DNA of 64,000 nt from Streptomyces sp. GQFP (GCF_021545335.1 NZ_CP089312.1:4030001-4094000), one strand, 5' to 3'; numbered from the stretch's first letter, positions 31,839 to 40,969 are shown. The notes: generated from the letters alone by a model not told the origin. Program-made: numbers and translations.

Positions 31839-32882
31839 GTGACGGCACAGATCACGAACCCGGCGTCCGGCGTGGAGGCCCTGGCCTCCACGCCGGCCCC
31901 GGCCCCGGCCCCGGCCCCGGCCCCGTCCCCTCCTCCTTCCCGCCTCCGCCGACTCGCCAGGGCCGCGCTGCCCGGTCCCGCTCCCGGGGCCAACGGGGCG
32001 GCCATGTACCGCCGTTGGTGGCTGCCGTGGCTGTGGACCGCCCCCGCGATCGTGTGCGCGGTGGTCTTCGGGGTGTTCCCGTTCCTCAACACGGTCCTGC
32101 TGTCGTTCACCAACGCCAAGCCGCTGGGCGGTGCCGCGAGTTTCGTCGGACTCGACAACTACACACGGATGTTCCAGGACGACGACTTCTGGCTCGCGAC
32201 CCGCAACAGCATCCTGTACGCGGTGATCGTCGTGCCGCTGATGGTGCTGCTGCCGCTGATGCTGGCCGTCCTGGTGGAGAAGAACCTGCCCGGCATCGGC
32301 TTCTTCCGATCGGCGTTCTACACACCGGTGTTGGCCTCCAGCGTGGTCGTGGGCCTGAGCTGGCAGTGGCTGCTCGCGGACGACGGCCTGGTCAACACCT
32401 GGCTGGAGAAAGCCCACTTGATCAGGTCGGCGATCCCCTTCCTCTCCGACTCGTGGCTGATCCTGCTCTCCGCGATGGGCCTGACCCTGTGGAAGGGCCT
32501 CGGCTGGTACATGGTCTTCTACCTGGCCGCCCTCGGGAACGTGCCCAAGGAACTGCACGAGGCCGCGCAGATGGACGGCGCCGGCGCGATCCGCCGCTTC
32601 TGGAACATCACGATCCCCGGCGTCCGGACGGCCATGATGCTCGTAGGCACCCTGACGGGCATCGGATCACTCCGGGTGTTCACCGAGATCTACATGCTCG
32701 GCAGCTCCACCGGCGGCCCCGGCGGCGCCGACCGCACCCTGCCGTTCTACATCCGGGACGTCGGCCTGGACCCGATCACCGGCAACGCGGGATACGGCTC
32801 GGCCGTCAGCGTGGCCCTGTTCGCGCTGACGCTGGGGCTGACCCTGCTGGCACAGCGTCTGACGAAGGAGGACGAGTCGTGA
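31839..32882 (+). CDS. ABC sugar transporter permease (MalF type)
   Basis: About 347 residues, with six transmembrane helices after a proline/alanine-rich N-terminus (TPAPAPAPAPAPSPPP) coded by a repeated CCCGGC hexamer. The permease signature EAAQMDGAGAIRRFWNITIPGVRTAMM (the EAA loop, contacting the ATPase) is intact. The start is uncertain: GTG 31839 has AGGGCAG at good distance, whereas TTG 31833 would overlap the previous stop. The gene overlaps the next permease by GTGA. Confidence 0.9.
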   Translation: MTAQITNPASGVEALASTPAPAPAPAPAPSPPPSRLRRLARAALPGPAPGANGAAMYRRWWLPWLWTAPAIVCAVVFGVFPFLNTVLLSFTNAKPLGGAASFVGLDNYTRMFQDDDFWLATRNSILYAVIVVPLMVLLPLMLAVLVEKNLPGIGFFRSAFYTPVLASSVVVGLSWQWLLADDGLVNTWLEKAHLIRSAIPFLSDSWLILLSAMGLTLWKGLGWYMVFYLAALGNVPKELHEAAQMDGAGAIRRFWNITIPGVRTAMMLVGTLTGIGSLRVFTEIYMLGSSTGGPGGADRTLPFYIRDVGLDPITGNAGYGSAVSVALFALTLGLTLLAQRLTKEDES

Positions 32883-33760
32883 GCACGGCCGCTGTCGACA
32901 AGCGCCGACGACTGATGCCGCGCTGGCGGGACTACGGCCGCCCGCGCGAACTGCTCGTCCGCTACCTGCTGTTGCTCCTGGTCCTCGGCCTCACAGTGGG
33001 CCCACTCCTCTGGCAGCTGCTGGCCTCCCTGAAGGGCACGAGCGAGGACGTCTTCGGCGCGAACGCCACCCTGCTGCCGCACGACCCGACCCTGCGCGCG
33101 TACCGGACGGTCTTCGACCAGGTGCCGGTGTGGTCGTACATCAAGAACAGCCTGATCGTGGTCACCCTGTCGATCACCAGCCAGCTGGTCTTCTCCACGA
33201 CGGCCGGCTACATGCTCTCCAAGCCCTCCTGGAAGGGCCGCAAGGCGGTCTGGGTGGTGCTGATCGCCTCGATGATGTTCCCCTTCGAGTCGATCATGGT
33301 CTCGCTGTTCATCAGCATCCGCGACCTGGGCCTGGTCGACAGCCTGGCCGGCGTGTGGCTGCCCGGCTTCGTAGGCGCGATCAACGTCCTCCTCATGCGC
33401 GGCGCGTTCCTCGCGGTCCCGCGCGAGATCGAGGACTCGGCGATGCTGGACGGCGCGAACGAGTGGCAGCGCTTCAAGTACCTGTATCTGCCGTCCGCGT
33501 GGGGCGCGATCATGGTGGTCGTCATCAACACGTTCATCAGCGCCTGGGACGACTTCCTGTGGCCGCTGATCGTGCTGCGCTCCGAGGCCAACATGACGCT
33601 GACGCTGGGCCTTTCACGACTCCAGTCGTCGTCGTTCGGCTACGACCAGCGGATGGTCATGGCGGGGTCGGTGATCTCTGTGGTGCCTGTGCTGGTGCTG
33701 TTCGTCATCACGCAGCGGTGGTTCTATCGGGGGGTGGCTTCGGGGGCGGTGAAGATCTGA
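32879..33760 (+). CDS. ABC sugar transporter permease (MalG type)
   Basis: A 293-residue permease with six helices. The EAA-like loop is EIEDSAMLDGANEWQRFKYLYLPSAWGAIMVV, and the C-terminal FYRGVASGAVKI is classic for MalG-type subunits. GTG 32879 overlaps the preceding stop and GAAGGAGGACG lies just before. With the two genes above it forms a complete CUT1 membrane part. Confidence 0.93.
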   Translation: MSTAAVDKRRRLMPRWRDYGRPRELLVRYLLLLLVLGLTVGPLLWQLLASLKGTSEDVFGANATLLPHDPTLRAYRTVFDQVPVWSYIKNSLIVVTLSITSQLVFSTTAGYMLSKPSWKGRKAVWVVLIASMMFPFESIMVSLFISIRDLGLVDSLAGVWLPGFVGAINVLLMRGAFLAVPREIEDSAMLDGANEWQRFKYLYLPSAWGAIMVVVINTFISAWDDFLWPLIVLRSEANMTLTLGLSRLQSSSFGYDQRMVMAGSVISVVPVLVLFVITQRWFYRGVASGAVKI

Positions 33761-33776
33761 GAACGGTTTCCCTTGG

Positions 33777-33805
33777 GGGCGCGGGCGCGTGACGCGCTCG
33801 CGCCC
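33777..33805 (+). terminator. stem-loop after the ABC operon
   Basis: GGGCGCGGGCGCG-TGA-CGCGCTCGCGCCC: 13-bp stem with one mismatch. Only three A residues follow, so a weak T-tail; likely the end of the transport operon. Confidence 0.6.
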
Positions 33806-33973
33806 AAAGCAGTACAGGGAACAAAGAGAACAACACGCGGGCGGACTACGACGCGTACCGCGTCACCTCGGTCACCCGGCACTTGATCTTCACGTCGATC
33901 GCGTCCAGGCCGGTGGGGGCAGTCGGCAAGAGACGCGTCCTCGCGTCTCGCCGCGTTCATCCGGAGGCTGTCG

Positions 33974-34378
33974 ATGAGCTGGGTCGGACGATCCATGAGC
34001 GCTGTACTGGCAATCGCCGCCATGGCGTCAACCGCGTGTACATCGCAGGGAAGTAGTACCGACGAGGGGTCTGCTTCCTGCGCGTACCAGATCCTGTACG
34101 AAGGCCGCACCTACCAGGACGTCGCCAACGCGGAGTTCACCATCGGCCAGCAGCTCGGCGACGCCACCCTGCCACCGTGCGACGACACCGGTGGCCAGGA
34201 CGAAGCCGGCGGGTCAGGCACAAAGCTGACCGTGTATGCGGTGCACGGAATCTCCCCGAAGGCGGCCGTCGCGGTCGGAGAGACACCGGACGAAGCCGTA
34301 CTCGTCGCTGTCGCTGTCCGCTCCGGCACCGAGCTTCCGCCCGCCGTGCAGAAGCTGATCGACGGCTCACGACAGTGA
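33974..34378 (+). CDS. DUF6281-family lipoprotein
   Basis: A 134-residue exported lipoprotein: signal MSWVGRSMSAVLAIAAMASTAC, with lipidated Cys22. The mature part carries SCAYQILYEGRTYQDVA, LPPCDDTGGQDEAG and SPKAAVAVGETPDEAVLVA, as in the Streptomyces DUF6281 family. ATG 33974 has CGGAGGCTGTCG directly upstream. Function unknown; two cysteines in the mature protein may form a disulfide. Confidence 0.8.
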   Translation: MSWVGRSMSAVLAIAAMASTACTSQGSSTDEGSASCAYQILYEGRTYQDVANAEFTIGQQLGDATLPPCDDTGGQDEAGGSGTKLTVYAVHGISPKAAVAVGETPDEAVLVAVAVRSGTELPPAVQKLIDGSRQ

Positions 34379-34494
34379 CAGCGAAGTGAGGCGAGGTCAC
34401 GCTCGTCGCCATGCCGCCGAGACGCGAAAAGGTCCCGACGGTCTCCGAGAAGAAAGCAGTTGCCCTCCGTCTCGTTTCCTTGAACGATCCGGGT

Positions 34495-35019
34495 GTGACG
34501 ACGTTGTTCCTGATTGTCGGCCTGCCAGGGGCCGGAAAGACCACGAGGGCTCGGCAACTGGCCAAGGAGCACAACGCGCTGCGGCTGACGCCGGATGAGT
34601 GGATGCTCCCGCTGTTCGGCGATCCGCAGCCGGCCGGGAAGCGCGATGTGCTGGAAGGACGGCTGCTCTGGCTCGGCCTGGAGGCGCTGGGAGTTGACAC
34701 CGACGTGATCCTGGATTACGGATGCTGGTCTCGTGACGAGAGGTCCGCGATCCGCTGGTTGGTGGAGGCCGCGGGCGCTTCCTGTCGCCTCGTGTACATG
34801 CCGGTGGACCCTGAGACCCAAAGTGCTCGGATCGCCCATCGCCAGTCGACCGCCCCGGAGCAGACCTTCCAGATGAGCGAGGCGGACCTCTCGCACGGGA
34901 GGACGCTGTTCGAGGAACCCGACGCCAGGGAAGTTGATGGGCACGAGGTGGACGGTCCGCCTCCTGGCTGGTCGGGTTGGCCGGAGTGGGCCGCCGATCG
35001 GTGGCCGTCGCTCACGTGA
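34495..35019 (+). CDS. small P-loop kinase (AAA_33/zeta-toxin-like)
   Basis: A 174-residue P-loop NTPase: FLIVGLPGAGKTTRARQLAKE at the front, then LRLTPDEWMLPLF (family Asp), VILDYGCWSRDERSAIR and VYMPVDPETQSARIAHRQ. It belongs to the AAA_33 group of small-molecule or nucleic-acid-end kinases that includes zeta-toxin relatives. GTG 34495 is preferred because family similarity starts there; the frame is open to ATG 34411. It sits directly before the decayed toxin-antitoxin genes. Substrate unknown. Confidence 0.72.
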   Translation: MTTLFLIVGLPGAGKTTRARQLAKEHNALRLTPDEWMLPLFGDPQPAGKRDVLEGRLLWLGLEALGVDTDVILDYGCWSRDERSAIRWLVEAAGASCRLVYMPVDPETQSARIAHRQSTAPEQTFQMSEADLSHGRTLFEEPDAREVDGHEVDGPPPGWSGWPEWAADRWPSLT

Positions 35020-35066
35020 CTGCCGGCCCAACTGGCGACTCGAAGCGCATCCCGCTTGCCCGAAAA

Positions 35067-35346
35067 TTAGGACGCGCTGATTTCCTGCTGTGGTCGAACC
35101 GGCTCCAAATGGTGGGTCCAGCACTGCGCCGCCCGACAGTCGGTGCGATCGAAAGAAGCCGCTACCGCAACATTGCTGTTCGTGTTCGACCCCGAGCGTC
35201 GAGCCATCTTCCTGGTGGCGGGCAACAAAGCGGCCGGGCGACGGTGGGCAGCCTGGTGTCCCCGGGCGATCAAGGAAGCGGACGACAAATACACGGCCTA
35301 CCTTGAGGCACTTCAGCAGGAGAAGAAGGAAGGGCAGGCCAGATGA
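35067..35346 (+). pseudogene. decayed RelE/HigB-type toxin
   Basis: Two frames carry pieces of one toxin. The first (from 35067) reads LWSNRLQMVGPALRRPTVGAIERSRYRN. The second (to 35346) reads ATLLFVFDPERRAIFLVAGNKAAGRR, then IKEADDKYTAYLEAL. In intact HigB-type toxins about 15 residues with the KELRP motif lie between them, and about 50 residues lie in front. Both are missing, and the reading frame shifts at the joint near 35170. The stop overlaps the next ATG (ATGA), as in intact toxin-antitoxin pairs. Confidence 0.75.
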
Positions 35347-35606
35347 ACCTCGGCACCATGGCCGACCTGACGGCTGACATCACCCCCGAGAAGCGCGAAC
35401 GCATCGACGCCATCAAGGCGGAGATGATCGACGCCGAACGAGGACACGAACTGGCCGCCCTCCGCAAGGCGACCATGCGCTGGGTCCGCTCTCGGGCGCT
35501 CACCGGCGGCGCGATCTTTACGGGCATACGGTCAAGGTGGCACAGCCGGACCGACGCGAACACTCCCCTCCGCAGCTACCCCGCCCCCTCTACAGTCGCC
35601 GCATGA
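35343..35606 (+). pseudogene. decayed antitoxin (XRE type), front part only
   Basis: The start MNLGTMADLTADITPEKRER and AEMIDAERGHELAALRKA matches the N-terminal helix region of HigA-type antitoxins, which precedes the DNA-binding domain. After about residue 44 the expected LTQ...VS..E helix-turn-helix is absent and the sequence becomes unrelated (TMRWVRSRALTGGAIFTG). The stop at 35604-35606 overlaps the next gene's ATG. Paired with the decayed toxin. Confidence 0.65.
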
Positions 35607-36283
35607 CCGACAACCCCTCCCCCACCTACCTCACCGCGATCCGCACCTCGTACGACACGGTCGCCGCCGACTACGTCCAACTGGTCAAGACCCCGGCGGA
35701 GTTGGACCCACTGTCACGCGCGATGCTGACGGCGTTCGCCGAGTCCGTACGGACGGCCGGCCTCGGCCCGGTCGCGGACCTGGGATGCGGACCCGGCAGA
35801 GTCACCGCGCACCTGGCAGCCCTGGGAGTGCCCATATTCGGCATCGACCTGTCCCCGAAGATGACCGAGCTGGCCCGCGACGCCTATCCGGACCTCGACT
35901 TCACCGTGGGCTCGATGACAGCCCTCCCGATCCGGGACAACGCACTCGGCGGCGTCCTCGCCTACTACTCCACCCACCACACCCCACCGGCCCAACTCCC
36001 CACCCTGTACGCCGAGTTCCACCGCACCCTCACCCCAGGCGGCCTCCTGATGCTGGCCGGTCACGCGACAGTCGACGAGCAGGTGCACCTGTTCCCCACG
36101 CAGGCGTACGGCGACCATCCGGTGTCCTACGAGTCCCACCTGATCCCGACCGAGCGGATCGCCGAGCTGCTGCGACGGGCGGGATTCGCGGTCACGGCAC
36201 AGCTGGTGCAGGAGCGCACCGAAGGAGCGACGGCGAACAGAACGTTCGCCACCTTGCTGGCCCGGAAGCCGCTCGTCGGATGA
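35603..36283 (+). CDS. class I SAM-dependent methyltransferase
   Basis: A 226-residue methyltransferase with SYDTVAADYVQLV at the front. Motif I is GPVADLGCGPGRVTAHLAALG, followed by FGIDLSPKMTELAR, FTVGSMTALPIRDNALGGVLAYYS (motif II area) and LTPGGLLMLAGHAT. Members act on small molecules or quinones; here the substrate is unknown. ATG 35603 overlaps the residual antitoxin stop. Compositionally ordinary for the genome. Confidence 0.87.
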   Translation: MTDNPSPTYLTAIRTSYDTVAADYVQLVKTPAELDPLSRAMLTAFAESVRTAGLGPVADLGCGPGRVTAHLAALGVPIFGIDLSPKMTELARDAYPDLDFTVGSMTALPIRDNALGGVLAYYSTHHTPPAQLPTLYAEFHRTLTPGGLLMLAGHATVDEQVHLFPTQAYGDHPVSYESHLIPTERIAELLRRAGFAVTAQLVQERTEGATANRTFATLLARKPLVG

Positions 36284-36340
36284 TGCGACCGCCGTCCCGA
36301 CGGTCGCCGACCGCCACCGCCGTGAATCGGAACGCGCACT

Positions 36341-36490
36341 TCACGTCGCGCCCGCGTCCCGGCCCGCATCCCGACCCGCATCCCGCTCGATGAACAGGTC
36401 GGCGAGCAGTTCGTCGGCCGCGTCTTCCAGTGCGTTGAAGTCGGCGAGGTGAGCGTGGGCTTCGCCTGCGTTCACGGCGCTTTCGTCCAT
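36341..36490 (-). CDS. possible small acidic protein
   Basis: A 49-residue ORF: MDESAVNAGEAHAHLADF, then NALEDAADELLADLFIERD followed by three RDAG repeats coded by an 11-12 bp repeat. The acidic, helical composition looks like a real protein, but no ribosome site is visible before ATG 36490. Divergent from the kinase gene at 36542. Uncertain. Confidence 0.3.
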   Translation of the reverse strand: MDESAVNAGEAHAHLADFNALEDAADELLADLFIERDAGRDAGRDAGAT

Positions 36491-36541
36491 GATGGCCGGC
36501 GTATGCGTCAAGCGCCCTATCTTGGCGCCGCGACAACCCAG

Positions 36542-37135
36542 ATGATCATCCTCAATGGTGGTTCCAGCTCGGGGAAGTCCGGGATCGTACGGTGTCTGCA
36601 AGCCGTGTTGCCGGAGCCGTGGCTGGCGTTCGGGTGTGACTCGTTCGTCGATGCGCTGCCCGCGAGGATGCGGGAGTCGGACGGCGGGATCGTGTTCGCG
36701 GCGGACGGTGGGGTGAGCGTCGGGGCGGACTTCCTCGCGTTGGAGGCCGCTTGGCGGGAAGGGGTTGTCGCGATGGTCCGGGCAGGTGCCCGGGTCGTCA
36801 TCGACGATGTCTTCCTCGGCGGAGCCGCTTCCCAGCAGCGGTGGCGGAAGGCCCTCGGGAACCTGAGGGAGCCTGACGTTCTTTGGGTCGGCGTCCGGTG
36901 CGAGAGCGCGGTCGCCGCGGGTCGCGAGGTCGCCCGGGGCGACCGGGCTCCGGGAATGGCCGCTGCGCAGGCGGACTCGGTTCACGAGGGCGTGGTCTAT
37001 GACTTCGAGGTCGATACGACGCGCACCGAGTCCCTGGAGTGTGCACGGGCCATCGCCGCCCGGATCCTCACGCCGCCGGACGCGGCTCGGGCGTCCTCAG
37101 CATCTTGGCGAGGTGGCCGAGCAGTGCCGCGTTGA
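36542..37135 (+). CDS. chloramphenicol phosphotransferase-like P-loop kinase
   Basis: A 197-residue CPT family protein: MIILNGGSSSGKSGIVRCLQAVLP (P-loop GGSSSGKS), AFGCDSFVDALPARM (catalytic Asp), ARVVIDDVFLGGAASQQRW and GVRCESAVAAGREVARGDRAPGMAAAQ (lid arginines). In S. venezuelae the namesake phosphorylates chloramphenicol; distant homologues act on other hydroxyl substrates. ATG 36542 fits the family start, although an in-frame ATG at 36503 exists. The 3' end overlaps the convergent membrane gene by 68 bp. Confidence 0.82.
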   Translation: MIILNGGSSSGKSGIVRCLQAVLPEPWLAFGCDSFVDALPARMRESDGGIVFAADGGVSVGADFLALEAAWREGVVAMVRAGARVVIDDVFLGGAASQQRWRKALGNLREPDVLWVGVRCESAVAAGREVARGDRAPGMAAAQADSVHEGVVYDFEVDTTRTESLECARAIAARILTPPDAARASSASWRGGRAVPR

Positions 37136-37781
37136 CCAGGCCGGACAGGGTGGCGCCGATGGAGAAGACCAGGGGGCTCACCCAGGCGTACGAGGAGTCC
37201 CAGTCGGGTGTCACCGCCAGCGAGCCGAGCAGGGCGAGGATGCCGAGCGGTGCCGTGACGATGACGGGCCAGATCGCGGCGAACCCAGGGTCCGGCCCCA
37301 GGTAGGAGGCGTACAGGAAGGACCCCACCGCCGCCGCGACCACCGCGAGGTACCCACGTGCGAGCCAGTTGTCGAACGCGGGCGTCAGCAGGCCCCGAAT
37401 CCCCTGCGGACGCGACAGCGGCAGCGAACGCGGGCCGGGCCCCGCCGCACCGGGCGCCGTCCTCGTCGCGAGGGCGCCGATCACCGCGGCGTTCACCAGG
37501 GCGCACACCAGCAGCCAGACGACCCAGTAGCCGACGGCCAGTACCTCGAGCGCCGAGCTGCCCTGCGTACCGGGGCCGAAGGGGAGGGCGATGCTCAGGA
37601 GGGAGAGCGGTGCCGTGAGCAGCATTGGGCTCGAGGCGATTCCGCTGTCCGGGAAGAGGAACATGACCGCGACCGAGGCCGCGAAGACGGTCAGATAGCC
37701 ACGGGCGGGCCAGTTGTCCGTGGCGAGCGCGAGAATCCGGCGCAGGCGTGGCAGTCGGCGCGGGCGGGAGGCGTTCGCCAT
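37068..37781 (-). CDS. SCO4225-like membrane protein
   Basis: A 237-residue membrane protein made of two similar halves (GYLTVFAASVAVMFLFPDSG... and GYLAVVAAAVGSFLYASYLGPD...). Each has about three helices and begins with a basic NWPARG/NWLARG motif, so an internal duplication is visible. ATG 37781 has GAAGGGACCCGAG just before it. Function unknown; similar proteins are found in many Streptomyces. Confidence 0.75.
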   Translation of the reverse strand: MANASRPRRLPRLRRILALATDNWPARGYLTVFAASVAVMFLFPDSGIASSPMLLTAPLSLLSIALPFGPGTQGSSALEVLAVGYWVVWLLVCALVNAAVIGALATRTAPGAAGPGPRSLPLSRPQGIRGLLTPAFDNWLARGYLAVVAAAVGSFLYASYLGPDPGFAAIWPVIVTAPLGILALLGSLAVTPDWDSSYAWVSPLVFSIGATLSGLVNAALLGHLAKMLRTPEPRPAA

Positions 37782-37921
37782 CTCGGGTCCCTTCGGTTCG
37801 TTCGGTCCGTGGGTGGTGGTGTTCGGTGTTCTCCACGGTGGACCGAAGGGCGCCTTCGGACATGAGTACGAGTACTCAACTGCGGGCAGGTGTACGTACC
37901 CTGCCGTGCCGCCCACCGCTC

Positions 37922-38524
37922 CTAGACCGACGCCTGCGCGACCCGCTCGGCCACACCCTTCTTGATCGTCACCTCGACGGTCAGGTTGCCGCCCTTCGCC
38001 GCCGCGTCCAGCTCGTCGGCGGTGCACTTCTCCGCCACCTGGTTCTCGGGGTCGCCACAGATGTCGCCGCCCTGGATCGCCGTGTCGACGGCGACGTAGA
38101 AGGGACGGCCGCCGACCTCCAGTTTGCCCGGCGCCAGGTAGGTCAGCGTGCCGGAGACCGTACCGTCCACCCGGTTGTCGACGGTGGCCTTCGTGCCGCC
38201 CGTACCGGTGCCGGTGTCCGTACCGATGGTGCCGGTGCTGGCCTCCGGAGTGGCGGCGGAGTCTTCGGTGGACGTGCCGGAAGAGCCGGGAGTGGCCGCA
38301 CCGGCGTCGCCGCTGGGGTCGGTGGTGGCCTCCCCGGTGGCGCCGGTACCGGCGTCGGTCGCGGTGCTCGAACCGGACGCGGCGCTGGGGGTCTTGCTGG
38401 GGCTGTCGGGGCTGCATGCGGTGAGGAAGAGAGCGGTGGCGGCCAGAAGACCGGCAGCGGCGAGCGTACGGACGCGGATGCTGGTGCGAGTGCTGGTGCT
38501 GGTGCTGGTGTGGCTGAAAGACAT
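37922..38524 (-). CDS. lipoprotein of unknown function
   Basis: A 200-residue exported lipoprotein. The signal is LAAAGLLAATALFLTAC with lipidated Cys37. A long Ser/Thr/Gly/Ala-rich spacer (about 40-112) follows. The C-terminal folded part is about 85 residues (VDGTVSGTLTYLAPGKLEVGGRPFYVAVDTAIQGGDICGDP, then AEKCTADELDAAAKGGNLTVEV). Two cysteines (DICGDP, EKCTAD) likely bridge. The spacer could cross the cell wall. No known domain recognised. Confidence 0.75.
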   Translation of the reverse strand: MSFSHTSTSTSTRTSIRVRTLAAAGLLAATALFLTACSPDSPSKTPSAASGSSTATDAGTGATGEATTDPSGDAGAATPGSSGTSTEDSAATPEASTGTIGTDTGTGTGGTKATVDNRVDGTVSGTLTYLAPGKLEVGGRPFYVAVDTAIQGGDICGDPENQVAEKCTADELDAAAKGGNLTVEVTIKKGVAERVAQASV

Positions 38525-38677
38525 GTCAGGTTGCCCTCTCGGCGTTGTTTCCCCGTCGTTCTCAACCTGTCAAATGCCGTACGGGACAAGCCGGTTCACT
38601 GATCGTCCACCCTGTTGCACAGCCAGGATGAACCGGCGGTTTCTGTTACAGGAGACCGTCCCTCTGTGACATGACGA

Positions 38678-40969
38678 TCAGCCCTCGCTGTCCAGGACGA
38701 CTGGTACGGCGTCCAGCGCCCCGCGCGCCGACCCCGCCACCCGGATCTCCACGCTCCCCTCCAGCACCGCCGTCTCCAAGTCGGCCCCGACCTGCGCGAG
38801 TTGGTCCTCGCCGAGCGCGAACACGACCGTACGGCTCTCCCCGGGGGCCAGGTCCACGGCCTCGAAGGCGCGGAGTTCGAGAGTGCGCGGCCACACGCTC
38901 GTCCGCAGCCGCCGGACGTACAGCTGGACGACCGAACGCCCCGCCCGTTCCCCGGTGTTGGTCACCTCGACCGCACAACTGGCGCCATCCCCCGCGATGT
39001 TCGGGACGCCGTACTCGAAGGTCGTGTACGTCAGTCCGTGGCCGAAGGAGTACAGCGGCTCGGAGTCCTCGTCCACGTACGACCCGTACTCCGTGTCCTT
39101 GTGGTTGTAGTAGACGGGGAGTTGGGCCGCCGAGCGCGGGACCGAGACGGGGAGGCGGCCGGTCGGGGCCGTGTGGCCCAGGAGGACTTCCGCGATCGCC
39201 TCGCCGCCCCACGGGCCTGGATACCAGGCCGTCAGCAGGGCGGCCGCGTGGTCCGCCGCCTCCGGGACCGCGTGCGGGCGGCCCTGGATCAGGACGACGA
39301 CCGTGGGTGTGCCCGTCGCCGTCACCGCGTCCAGCAGGGCGTGCTGGGCTCGACCCAGGCGCAGGTCGGCCAGGTCGACGCCCTCGCCGCAGGTCATCTC
39401 CGAGACGATCGTCCGGGCGGCGCCGTTGGCGTCGAACTCCGTGTCCGGCGTACGGGCGCTGCTGCCGCCCAGGACCAGTACGGCCAGGTCGGAGGCGGCT
39501 GCCGTCGCCACCGCCTCGGGGATGCGGGACAGGGCGTCGCCGGTGAGGGAGCAGCCCTGGGCGTGGCGTATCTCCGTGCCCGGGATGGCCAGTTGGCGGA
39601 GGGCGGCGAGGACGCTGGTTCCTGTGCCGGGGCGTTGGGGGGCCGTGTAGTCGCCGAGCTGGTGGGCCGTGGTGGCGGAGTGCGGGCCGATGACGGCGAT
39701 GCGGGAGACTCGCGCCGGGTCGATGGGCAGCGTGCCCGCCTTGTTGTGGAGGAGGGTGACGGCCGAGCGCGCCAGGGCTGTGCTCAGCGACCGGCCGGCC
39801 TCCGGTGAAGGGGGAGCCAACTCCCTTGCCGCATACGGGCGCTCGAAAAGACCCAGGCGGAACTTCAGGGCCAGGACCCGGGACACGGCCGCGTCGACCA
39901 CCGGCTCCTTCACCAGGCCGCGTTCCACGGCCTCCTCCAGATGCGTGAAGCCCTCGTCCCAAAGACTCAGATCGACACCGGAGTTGAGGGCCAGGGCGCC
40001 CGCCGAGACCCGGTCCCCGGTGATGCGTGCGAGCCGGTCCACCGCCAGCCCGTCCGCCATGACCAGGCCCTCGAAGCCCCAGCGGTCGCGCAACAACCCG
40101 TTCAGCAAAGGGCCGTTGGCCGAGCACGGCACGCCGTCCACCTCGTTGTAGGCGGCCATCACCGCAGCGGCGCCCGCCCTTACGCCCGCCCGGGCGGCGG
40201 GGAGGTGGATCTCGTGGAGTTCCCGGGGGCCCAGCTCCGACTCGGCGGAGTTCCGCCCGCCGACCGTGGCGCCTTGCCCCGCGAAGTGCTTGAGGACGAC
40301 CGGGGCCTTGTCCGGCGCGAACTCCCCCGCCGCGCCGGCGGGTTCACCCTGCATGCCCCGCACCAGCGCCTCCGTCAGGCGGGCGGCGAGATACGGGTCC
40401 TCCCCGAAGCACTCCTCCGTACGGCCCCAGCGGGGGTCGCGGGCGATGTCCAGCGCCGAGACCAGGGCCAAGTGGCCGCCCCGGGCGCGGAGTTCGGCGG
40501 CGGCGTGGGCTGCCGCCCGCTCGTACAGGTCCGGGTCCCAGGTGGCGCCCACCGCCAGGTTGACGGGGAGGACCGTGCCGTCGAGGGCCATGAGGCCGTG
40601 CGGTACCTCCTCGACGAACAGGGCGGGGATGCCCAGGCGGCTGCGTTCGAGGACGTGGCGCTGGACCAGGTCGGCCAGGATCGGGCCGTCCTCCGCTCCG
40701 GCGCCGGTGGAGTGGTCGACGCCGGACCAGGCGTCGGCGCGGAGGAGGCCGTACAGGGCGCCGAGGCCTTCGAAGCGGTCGGTCTCGTCGTACAGGGCCC
40801 GCGTCAGCTCGAACTCGCCCTCGGGGGTGCGGCGGTAGGCGTCCCAGCCGTACATCCGCTGGTTGAGCTGGCCGACCTTCTCGCTCAGGGTCATCCGGGC
40901 CAGCAGGTCGGCGACACGGGCGTCGACCTGGGCGGCGGGGTCGCGGTAGAGGGGGGTCACGGCGGTCAC
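38678..40969 (-). CDS. GH3 beta-glucosidase/beta-xylosidase
   Basis: A 763-residue glycoside hydrolase family 3 enzyme, cytoplasmic (no signal peptide). The N-terminal barrel shows FVEEVPHGLM, LALVSALDIARDPRWGRTEECFGEDPYLAA and KHFAGQG; the nucleophile is Asp in GFEGLVMADGLAVDRL, where Ala replaces the usual Ser before it. The GH3 C-domain (AVIGPHSATTAHQLGDY; AALLTAWYPGPWGGEAIAEVLLG) and a fibronectin-III-like end (ELRAFEAVDLAPGESRTVVF) follow. The ATG overlaps the kinase stop (ATGA), so kinase and hydrolase form one unit. The sugar specificity (gluco, xylo or GlcNAc) cannot be read from the sequence. Confidence 0.9.
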   Translation of the reverse strand: MTAVTPLYRDPAAQVDARVADLLARMTLSEKVGQLNQRMYGWDAYRRTPEGEFELTRALYDETDRFEGLGALYGLLRADAWSGVDHSTGAGAEDGPILADLVQRHVLERSRLGIPALFVEEVPHGLMALDGTVLPVNLAVGATWDPDLYERAAAHAAAELRARGGHLALVSALDIARDPRWGRTEECFGEDPYLAARLTEALVRGMQGEPAGAAGEFAPDKAPVVLKHFAGQGATVGGRNSAESELGPRELHEIHLPAARAGVRAGAAAVMAAYNEVDGVPCSANGPLLNGLLRDRWGFEGLVMADGLAVDRLARITGDRVSAGALALNSGVDLSLWDEGFTHLEEAVERGLVKEPVVDAAVSRVLALKFRLGLFERPYAARELAPPSPEAGRSLSTALARSAVTLLHNKAGTLPIDPARVSRIAVIGPHSATTAHQLGDYTAPQRPGTGTSVLAALRQLAIPGTEIRHAQGCSLTGDALSRIPEAVATAAASDLAVLVLGGSSARTPDTEFDANGAARTIVSEMTCGEGVDLADLRLGRAQHALLDAVTATGTPTVVVLIQGRPHAVPEAADHAAALLTAWYPGPWGGEAIAEVLLGHTAPTGRLPVSVPRSAAQLPVYYNHKDTEYGSYVDEDSEPLYSFGHGLTYTTFEYGVPNIAGDGASCAVEVTNTGERAGRSVVQLYVRRLRTSVWPRTLELRAFEAVDLAPGESRTVVFALGEDQLAQVGADLETAVLEGSVEIRVAGSARGALDAVPVVLDSEG

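Noticed and set aside
36341..36985. Long minus-strand ORF over the CPT-like gene
   Set aside because: Antisense to a clear P-loop kinase; only its last 49 codons look protein-like and are listed separately with low confidence.
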